DNA from: Hirudo medicinalis
Taxonomy: Eukaryota; Annelida; Clitellata; Hirudinida; Hirudinidae
Assembly: GCA_011800805.1 (NCBI GenBank)
Contig: MPNW01001180.1
Span: 24,257-40,570 of the forward strand
Direction: 5' to 3'
Length of the DNA: 16,314 nt
In this document: in pieces, positions 10,183 through 16,314 of the stretch
How positions within the stretch are numbered: the stretch's first letter is position 1
How the letters are laid out: each line of letters opens with the position of its first letter
Made by a program: the position numbers and the translations under genes
Notes under the pieces: generated by a model
What the model was told of the DNA's origin: nothing
Seen by the model: the letters and a program-made list of their open reading frames with translations, nothing else
Databases searched by the model: none

Positions 10183-10292
10183 ACCATTTATATAGCGCCC
10201 CTACCCGAGGGCGCTCCCTGGCGGTGCAGGCTGGGTTTCGAACACGACACATTACGACTGTTGCATTACCGCCGCATGCAGAAACGCAACCC
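10183..10292 (-). mobile_element. SINE-like dispersed repeat, copy 2
   Basis: On minus, the head contains GCGGTAATGCAACAG (D-arm/A-box-like) and, 16 bases later, GTGTTCGAAACCC (10245-10233), a near-perfect RNA polymerase III B box. The 3' tail includes an inverted GAGCGCCCTCGG/GGGGCGC region and ends GGCGCTATATAAATGGT. It matches 6065-6180 over its whole length, with clear identity at both ends. A tRNA-derived SINE is the best fit; the parent LINE is unknown. Confidence 0.65.
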
Positions 10293-10377
10293 ATTCGGCC
10301 AGCATGCATGATTATGGACGGATGGATTGTTTCGGGAGATTGCAATTAAAAACAGTTATTGTTATCAATTGTAGAAA

Positions 10378-10436
10378 TTATTATTATTAATATTATTATT
10401 TGTGTTGTTATTAAAGTGTTGAATATTATTATTTTT
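10378..10436. repeat. Imperfect (ATT)n tract
   Basis: ATT units are interrupted by single substitutions, with non-repetitive sequence (TGTTGTTATTAAAGTG) in the middle. Confidence 0.75.
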
Positions 10437-10461
10437 TAACTTTAACTTTCAACAAACCTCT

Positions 10462-10522
10462 GTCATCGTCATCGTCGTTGTCGTCGTCGTCATCATCATC
10501 ATCATCATCATCATTTTCATCG
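10462..10522. repeat. Compound (CAT)n/(CGT)n microsatellite
   Basis: CAT and CGT units (plus one GTT) are followed by a purer CAT run at about 10490-10513. It has the same compound type as 8130-8201. Confidence 0.93.
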
Positions 10523-10719
10523 TTATCACCATTATTATAATAGTAATATTAATTATTGTTATTAATTTAGTCAATTTATTTAACAAATAAAAGGATAAAT
10601 CATCTAACAATGAATTAATTAAAAACAACCAAATGCAATCCTTATTTTCATTTTCATTTCTTCAAACGCTCCCCCTTAAATTGGGCGCTAAAAATTCAAT
10701 ATATTAACTGAACATAACA

Positions 10720-10845
10720 TGATATAATAATGCAATATAGTATAAAATAATGGAATATAATAACATAATAATAATAATAATGATATTATAATAATAATAA
10801 TATTATAATAATAATAATAATAATATCAATATAATATTGAATCAT
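10720..10845. repeat. AATAT-rich and (AAT)n tract
   Basis: Imperfect ATATAATA-type units grade into AAT runs. It is low-complexity sequence with no gene. Confidence 0.8.
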
Positions 10846-11086
10846 AACTGAACACTTGAAGCTTCAACCATCGTACAAACTCACTCTCCGGGTTGTTTCT
10901 TTTGTGTTTTCCCGCCAATGAATACAAACGTCTGCCCCTCCTTTTCTCCAACTTTCTGTAGTTTGAAGAAATTCACTCAAAACAAACATTTCAGTTGGGC
11001 GATATGTTTTTAATGCTTTGTATTGTTTTGTTTTGTTGTCTGTCGGTCTGTCTGTTTGTTGATGTTCTTCTATGGATTGTTGTGTG

Positions 11087-11349
<263 letters not shown>

Positions 11350-11520
11350 CTTGAAGTTGACTATGACGATAATAATAATAACGTCAAGAGTAGCAGTAAT
11401 AATTATGGTCATAATTACAATTTGTACAAGCTCATCGAACCTAGCGGTCGTCTGCATTGCTGTTATCAAACTAATCATGAGCCATTGTGAGCCACCCAAA
11501 GAGATCTATGGGCGGCCATA

Positions 11521-11747
11521 AAATCCCGCTACATCCTCTCACCGAAACTTAATGACTCCAGCCATTGTCTTTGTTGGGGCAGAATATGAAGCCCCAGCCT
11601 TTACACCCTTATCCCCGGCCCCCTTAGAAGTGTGCCGTGGGATGGGTATCCCCTGTCACCCCCTGTGGTCAGACGGTTTGTATAATTTTTGATTCGGGTT
11701 TTAGATGGAAAGGTGGTGTCGTCATTTGGATGGGATATTTTTGGGAT
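11521..11747. other. Short non-repetitive block, nothing recognised
   Basis: This GC-moderate sequence between two repeat arrays contains C-rich stretches near 11600-11670. No frame, RNA or mobile-element signature was found. Confidence 0.4.
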
Positions 11748-12124
11748 AATGTTTTTATAAATGAATAATATTACGAACGATTCTAATAATTAATTCTAAT
11801 AATTAATTTAATTAATTTAATTATATAATAATAAATTATTTAATTATATAATAATAAATTATTTAATAATTTAATTTAATAATGTTTTTATAAATGAATA
11901 ATATTACGAACGATTCTAATAATTAATTCTAATAATTAATTATATAATAATAAATTATTTAATTATATAATAATAACTTATTTAATTATATAATAATAAC
12001 TTATTTAATTATATAATAATAACCTATTTAATTATATAATAATAAATTATTTAATTATATAATAATAAATTATTTAATTATATAATAATAAATTATTTAA
12101 TTATATAATAATAAATTATTTAAC
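11748..12124. repeat. AT-rich satellite: 23-bp tandem repeat with a 133-bp duplication
   Basis: From about 11820 a 23-bp unit containing TTATTTAATTATATAATAA is repeated in tandem, with nearly identical copies from about 11945 to 12124 and a few A/C variants. The 61 bases 11748-11808 recur exactly at 11881-11941, an offset of 133 bp, which shows a larger duplication over the short repeats. Confidence 0.92.
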
Positions 12125-12256
12125 TAACTAATTAAGATAATAATGAAATAATGGCAAATAATGAATACAAATGACAAATTAGAGTAAAGAACAATGTTCT
12201 TAGAACATACAAGATCGGGCCTTCTTTAAAAAAGCTCGAATCTTGCCAACCTCCTC

Positions 12257-12346
12257 AGGTTGAAATCATTCCACAGGTTGAAATCAATCCACAGGTTGAA
12301 ATCAATCCACAGGTTGAAATCATTCCACAGGTTGAAATCAATCCAC
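12257..12346. repeat. 18-bp minisatellite, five units
   Basis: There are five exact-length copies of AGGTTGAAATCAWTCCAC at 12257, 12275, 12293, 12311 and 12329. The variable base W reads T, A, A, T, A in order. Because 18 is a multiple of three, frames stay open on both strands, which explains the apparent repeat proteins here. Confidence 0.96.
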
Positions 12347-12737
12347 CGATGGTTTACTTTTTCAATAAACCTGCAAACCGTGATGCCGTGGAAATTCAAT
12401 TTTGCCTCCCTTTGTATCCACCGACGCTGCGCATCCAATTATACAGATTTATTGGAGCAACTGGAGCTGGCAGATCAACACCATTGCTCGGACAAACCAC
12501 CGAGTCGTGTCGAGCACCTGTTCCATTAAGCAAGGGAGATGGTAAAGTAGCACCTATGATTGATGTTTACCAGGTAAACCTTTGTGGTACTGTAGTCTCA
12601 CCTTTGCTAAACTAGTCTCCCTAAAGTATTGCTGCTGTACCGTTGGGTTTTGGGATTGATGTTTCAGTAGACGGGGTCAGCAGGTGGTCAGACCAAGGTC
12701 AAGGATTTTGTAGTTGTTTTGTTGTTGTAAATTTAAT
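12347..12737. other. Complex sequence with an open frame and nuclear-receptor-like sites
   Basis: A frame from 12349 to 12615 (88 residues) could end at a donor-like CAG/GTAAAC (12573/12574), but nothing in it is recognisable. The same spot is a near-perfect palindrome, GTTTACC-A-GGTAAAC (12565-12579), with two forkhead-like half-sites. CCAAGGTCA at 12693-12701 matches the NR5A/FTZ-F1 type of nuclear-receptor site. Confidence 0.3.
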
Positions 12738-12761
12738 ATTAATAATAATAACAACAACACC

Positions 12762-12823
<62 letters not shown>

Positions 12824-12878
12824 TAATAATAATAATAATAATAACAACAACAATAATAATAATAACAATAATAATATA
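12738..12878. repeat. (AAT)n/(AAC)n microsatellite
   Basis: Mostly AAT units, with AAC blocks near 12750-12758 and 12843-12851 and a few single AAC units. It gives poly-Ile and poly-Leu open frames that are artefacts. Confidence 0.95.
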
Positions 12879-12957
12879 ATTAAATAACACTGATAACACT
12901 TTCTTCCGCAAAGCGAGAGCATCCATCTTGTCCGAGTTGATTTATTTTTTAGCGCCT

Positions 12958-13034
12958 TGACCTCGTGACCCCGGAAGAATCGAAAAACTGTAAAGGACCT
13001 TCAATGACCTGACCTCTCGGGTGACTTTTGACCT
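12958..13034. promoter_or_regulatory. Cluster of nuclear-receptor half-sites (TGACCT)
   Basis: TGACCT lies at 12958-12963, followed two bases later by TGACCC (12966-12971). Overlapping TGACCT copies lie at 13005-13010 and 13010-13015. TGACTT (13022-13027) and TGACCT (13029-13034) are separated by one base, a DR1-type arrangement. All are in the same orientation within 77 bases. Binding in this organism is unproven. Confidence 0.3.
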
Positions 13035-13212
13035 CCGGATTACAACCTGTAATGAGTGATTAATAATTTTATTGACATTTTATCAAAATAAAATGACGAC
13101 AGGTTTACCTTGGAGTAGGGAGATTACCTTGATTAAGGTTGATCACCCAAGCGTGCTTTGAGGAGGCAGACTGGATGTGATAAAGTGCTGTGTCAAATGG
13201 TCGCCAACAGTG

Positions 13213-13215
<3 letters not shown>

Positions 13216-13261
<46 letters not shown>

Positions 13262-13323
13262 ATTGCTATTATATTTATTATTATTTATTATTATTATTAT
13301 TGCTATTATATTTATTGTTATTA

Positions 13324-13359
<36 letters not shown>

Positions 13360-13575
13360 GTTATTATTGTGATTCTTCATCTTACTATCATTGTTATTGT
13401 TACTATTTTTTATTTATTATTATTACTGTTATTATTATTGTGGTTATTATTAATATCAATGTTAATATTATTATTGTTATTAATATTATTGTTATGATTT
13501 TTTTTAAATATTATTATTATAATTTATTAATTATTATTATTATTATTTTATTTATTATTAATATTATTATTATTA
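13216..13575. repeat. Long imperfect (ATT)n region
   Basis: About 360 bases of ATT units carry scattered ATG, GTT, ACT and TTT interruptions. Plus-strand frames read as Leu/Ile/Tyr-rich hydrophobic protein and are repeat artefacts. Confidence 0.93.
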
Positions 13576-13743
13576 CTATAATTTGTTAATTGCGTATTTA
13601 ATTTTCTTCGTATTCCGAGTGCGAAAATGCATCTTGTAATTAATACGTGCACGTGAATTATCGACATGAAAGTGAATTATTAATGCATCATCACGCCTGG
13701 CGTGTAGGCTGTCACCCGAACCTCGCAGAGATGGACAAGATAA

Positions 13744-13905
13744 ACAAAACAACAAAACGTCAAAACATCAACATCAACATCATCAACAACAACAACAACA
13801 GCAACAACAACAAAATCAACAACAACAACAATACCAACAACAGCAACAACAACAAAATCAACAACAACAAAATCAACTACAACAATACCAACAACATCAA
13901 CAAAG
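13744..13905. repeat. (CAA)n microsatellite with CAT and AAAATC interruptions
   Basis: CAA units are interrupted by ATC, AGC and AAAATC at regular distances (AACAACAACAAAATC recurs), hinting at a secondary tandem structure. Poly-Asn frames across it are not genes. Confidence 0.92.
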
Positions 13906-13940
13906 AAACAACCAAAAAAACCTCTCGTGCAGAAACAATC

Positions 13941-14120
13941 GGCCAATTATCTTGATTAATTGCCCGCATTTGGAGATAATTAGAAGCCACGGACCCCCAC
14001 AAACAACCGGTCACCCCCTGCGTGACTCGTGGCTTCTCCGTTGGAGGGATGGTGTGGCCATGGTTGCTTCTTTATGCAACAGATTTGAATGTTCATCACC
14101 AACGTGCAAGATAATTGGCC
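13941..14120. mobile_element. Candidate 180-bp MITE-like inverted-repeat element
   Basis: GGCCAATTATCTTG (13941-13954) and CAAGATAATTGGCC (14107-14120) are perfect 14-bp inverted repeats around 152 bases of otherwise complex sequence. The three bases outside each end are both ATC, consistent with a 3-bp target-site duplication. Size and structure fit a non-autonomous DNA transposon, but only one copy is visible, and a 3-bp match can arise by chance. Confidence 0.35.
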
Positions 14121-14399
14121 ATCCGATGTTCCTACTGATTTAAGAAGACTTAAATATCCAGAGGACTGAATATCCATGCAGGTAATTTTTTTTTCTTCTT
14201 CTGGCCAGACTTAGTACTTTTTGTCAGAGAGAGCGTGTACTTGATTTTTGTACTTCTGTACTCTTCCGAGGGGGATGATTTACCATACAACAACTGGAGA
14301 TCCCTTGCTGCACTCAAAGTTTCTACTCCAGCATCCGGACGTAGGAATACTTTTTAAAGCGCAACAAAAAGAGAGCAAAGCTCCTCCTATAATTGACGG
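14121..14399. other. Non-repetitive sequence, nothing recognised
   Basis: No long frame and no repeat were seen. CAG/GTAATT (about 14180) and ACG/GTAAGT (about 14397) resemble splice donors, but no coding frame leads into either. Confidence 0.35.
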
Positions 14400-14540
14400 T
14401 AAGTCGGCCGGACGATGACACGACCGGAAGCGGATTGAGGTCACGCGTTGCTCCGGGTTGGTTCGTTCAGACGAGACGCCATAAAAATGACGATTACCGA
14501 GCCTAATAGATTACGAAAAATTCAAGATGGCCGCCACCCC
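14400..14540. promoter_or_regulatory. CpG-rich patch, possible promoter or enhancer
   Basis: The patch is far richer in CpG than its surroundings. It holds ACCGGAAGC (14423-14431, ETS-like), AGGTCA (14438-14443, nuclear-receptor half-site), CCATAAA near 14480 (posterior Hox-like) and AAGATGGCCGCC (14524-14535, close to a YY1 site). This mix resembles broad animal promoters, but no gene starts here. Confidence 0.25.
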
Positions 14541-14542
14541 AG

Positions 14543-14655
14543 TCATCATCGTCATCATCATCACCATCATCATCATCATCACCATCGTCGTCGTCGTCGT
14601 CGTTGACGTCATCATCATCATCACCATCGTCGTCGTCGTCGTCGTCGTCGTCGTC
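14543..14655. repeat. Compound (CAT)n/(CGT)n microsatellite, left arm of an inverted pair
   Basis: Two CAT blocks each change into a CGT block, giving an ABAB pattern that suggests an internal duplication. It is oriented opposite to the GAT/GAC array at 14778-14987. Confidence 0.94.
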
Positions 14656-14777
14656 TTCATTGGATGAAGCATCTGAGGGCGCTTCCTGTTGCGGCGACGG
14701 AGGGCGTTCGACTTTGTTTATGCGGTCATCATCGGGTTGTTGAAATGTGTCTCTGGAGTCGAGGAATTATTTTAACC

Positions 14778-14987
14778 GACGATGATGATGATGACGACGA
14801 TGACAACGATGATGATGACGATGACGACGATGACAACGATGATGATGACGATGACGATGCTGATGCTGATGATGCAGATGCTGATGACGATGATGATGAT
14901 GATGATGATGACTATGATGATGATGATGACTATGATGATGGTGATGATGATGTTGATGATGATGATGATGATGATGACTTTTTTGAC
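14778..14987. repeat. Compound (GAT)n/(GAC)n microsatellite, right arm of an inverted pair
   Basis: Mixed GAT, GAC, GCT and AAC units include a partial duplication (the block beginning ACGACGATGACAACGATG occurs twice near 14795 and 14822). A 110-residue plus-strand frame (14664-14996) is over half Asp and derives from the repeat. Confidence 0.94.
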
Positions 14988-15387
14988 ATTTCGTAGTTGC
15001 TGCTGCACCTGACCGATGAAGGAAAATTGTCTTTGATGCGAAGAGAGCGCCTTCAGCCATTTTACGTCTGCAAATTTCCCGGAAATTCTTGAAAAGGTTT
15101 TTCCGAGTCCGCTATTTCGTTGTTTCGTTTTGTGAAGGTTTTCTTTCCTCTCAAAAAAAAAAAAAATATTAATAAATAAAAATAAAAATAAAATAAAGAA
15201 AAACAAGAAGAAATGAACAAAACGTTGGAAAACAGAAACAAATTTCCACTCCAAACAACAACAAATTTGTTCAATTTTTAAGTCAAATCGAATTATTTCC
15301 GATATTAAACAAATTAATTGACAAGTAATTCATGCCGCCTTAAATACATTTCCATTCTATTTATAAATTATTCAGTTTTTTCCACTA
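14988..15387. other. AT-rich intergenic DNA with an A-rich tract
   Basis: An A-rich stretch at 15153-15212 (a pure A run of about 14 followed by AATAAA-type units) is the only feature seen. Minus-strand frames across it read as Phe/Leu/Lys-rich low-complexity protein and were not called. Confidence 0.5.
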
Positions 15388-15471
15388 TTCATTCGTTCGT
15401 TCGTTCGTTCGTTCGTTCGTTCGTTCGTTCGTTCATTCATTCATTCATTCATTCATTCATTCATTCATTCA
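15388..15471. repeat. (TTCG)10(TTCA)10 compound tetranucleotide repeat
   Basis: One TTCA is followed by ten perfect TTCG units (15392-15431) and then ten perfect TTCA units (15432-15471), with a single clean junction. The two unit types differ by G to A at the CpG. Confidence 0.97.
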
Positions 15472-15569
15472 TCTCGACCTCTGTTCAGCAAACATCAACC
15501 AGAATAAGAGCTAGAAGGAAAGACACCCAAAAAAAGAAAGAAAAAAAATAAAAATCTGAAAATACCCAA

Positions 15570-15765
15570 ATCCTGTTGATTCCTGCCCGGCCAGCGTGGT
15601 CAATAAATAACACGGAGGTGTTACCGGTGTTCTTTATGAAAGATCTCCACCCAGTGGAGCATGAGGAATGGCTTGGCTGAGATTTGGAAAGCAACTCCGG
15701 TCATCCATTCCGGAGCACGCATCTACGCCCGCTAAGTTGTTGGAATGACTTTGGAAATTATGCCG
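15570..15765. repeat. Unassigned complex block with several short hairpins
   Basis: Three short inverted repeats lie in a row: AACAC/GTGTT (about 15609-15622), CTCCAC/GTGGAG (15645-15659, 3-base loop) and CTCCGG/CCGGAG (15695-15715, 9-base loop). GC content is higher than in the flanks. A minus-strand frame (15485-15694) lacks recognisable domains. It could be a repeat-element relic or a structured RNA; no family was recognised. Confidence 0.35.
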
Positions 15766-15887
15766 ATTATTGGTGGGGAGCGATATTATGAGCGTTCATC
15801 GGAGCAGTGAGAAATCATGTTCATCATTCATAATCATATTTACAATTAGCATAATATCGTTCGTAATATGGACGATCGTATTTATAT

Positions 15888-16089
15888 TAATAACCATAAT
15901 AACATTCATAATAAGCACAATCACATTCATAATAAGCATAATAATATTTATAATAAGCATAATAATATTTATAATAAGCATAATAATATTTATAATAAGC
16001 ATAATAATATTTATAATAAGCATAATAATCTTTATAATAAGCATAATAATATTTATAATAAGCATAATAATATTTATAATAATAAGCAT
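15888..16089. repeat. 21-bp AT-rich minisatellite, about ten units
   Basis: Units of 21 bases containing AATATTTATAATAAGCAT repeat with ends near 15960, 15981, 16002, 16023, 16044 and 16065. The last unit carries a 3-base insertion (end near 16089), and earlier units (15888-15939) are diverged. The central copies differ by at most one base (for example ATC for ATA near 16030). As 21 is a multiple of three and no stop forms, several frames on both strands remain open. Confidence 0.95.
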
Positions 16090-16254
16090 AAATACTGATG
16101 CAATGACTGATTAGCGTAATAAAAAGCAGTAATACCAATAAGCCACTCACAGAATGTGAGGTTGTAACATTGAAATGAATAATTACGAACCGAAGAGTTT
16201 GTTGCGTTGCATCCAGTTTAAATTATTATTTATATTATTATTATGATTATTATT
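16090..16254. other. Short AT-rich stretch, nothing recognised
   Basis: There is no frame, RNA or mobile element. It ends in ATT units (about 16214-16253) that lead into the terminal CAT/CGT array. Confidence 0.5.
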
Positions 16255-16314
16255 ACCATCGTCGTCATCATCGATATCATCATCCATCATCATCGTCGTC
16301 GTCGTCGTCGTCAT
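16255..16314. repeat. Compound (CAT)n/(CGT)n microsatellite, cut by window end
   Basis: CAT and CGT units end in a run of CGT that continues to the window edge, so the full length is unknown. Confidence 0.93.

Noticed and set aside
12260..12529. Frame encoding a six-residue repeat (RLKSIH-type)
   Set aside because: The repeat part is the 18-bp minisatellite, open on both strands because its unit is a multiple of three.
13158..13589. Hydrophobic Leu/Ile/Tyr-rich frame that looks like a membrane protein
   Set aside because: It is the ATT microsatellite read as codons; composition has no helix boundaries or charged loops typical of a real membrane protein.
14664..14996. 110-residue Asp-rich open frame
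   Set aside because: Derived from the GAT/GAC array at 14778-14987; the non-repeat part is short and unrecognised.

Overview
This window is animal nuclear DNA, most likely from an invertebrate of the annelid or mollusc type. The evidence is an eight-exon gene with short introns (165-366 bases), very AT-rich intergenic DNA full of trinucleotide microsatellites, and tRNA-derived SINE-like repeats. A leech-like annelid would fit, but the sequence alone does not fix the species. There is no operon, CRISPR array, phage or prokaryotic signal.

Two genes are well supported, both on the plus strand. Bases 1-587 hold the 3' end of a family 92 glycosyltransferase (GT92, formerly DUF23), a Golgi-type sugar-adding enzyme; its 5' part lies outside the window. 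Bases 3838-6401 hold a complete NOSIP homologue (nitric oxide synthase-interacting protein, a split U-box E3 ubiquitin ligase and spliceosome-associated factor). It has eight exons and encodes 287 residues. Its last intron uses a GC-AG splice pair and contains a SINE-like insertion. The two genes are not obviously related in function.

The remaining ten kilobases (about 6.6-16.3 kb) contain no convincing complete gene. They hold long microsatellites (ATT, CAA, and mixed CAT/CGT or GAT/GAC), a 23-bp AT-rich satellite, an 18-bp and a 21-bp minisatellite, a second copy of the SINE-like element, a possible small inverted-repeat element, and a few GC-richer islands that could be regulatory. One minus-strand segment near 7.8 kb could be a membrane-spanning exon of an unseen gene.

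Most long open frames in this part are repeats read as protein (poly-Asp, poly-Met, poly-Ile, poly-Asn and similar) and were not called. I found no strong case for a new multi-gene system. The most useful leads are the GC-AG intron carrying a SINE, the CpG-linked compound microsatellites, a cluster of nuclear-receptor half-sites around 12.67-13.03 kb, and a 180-bp inverted-repeat element.
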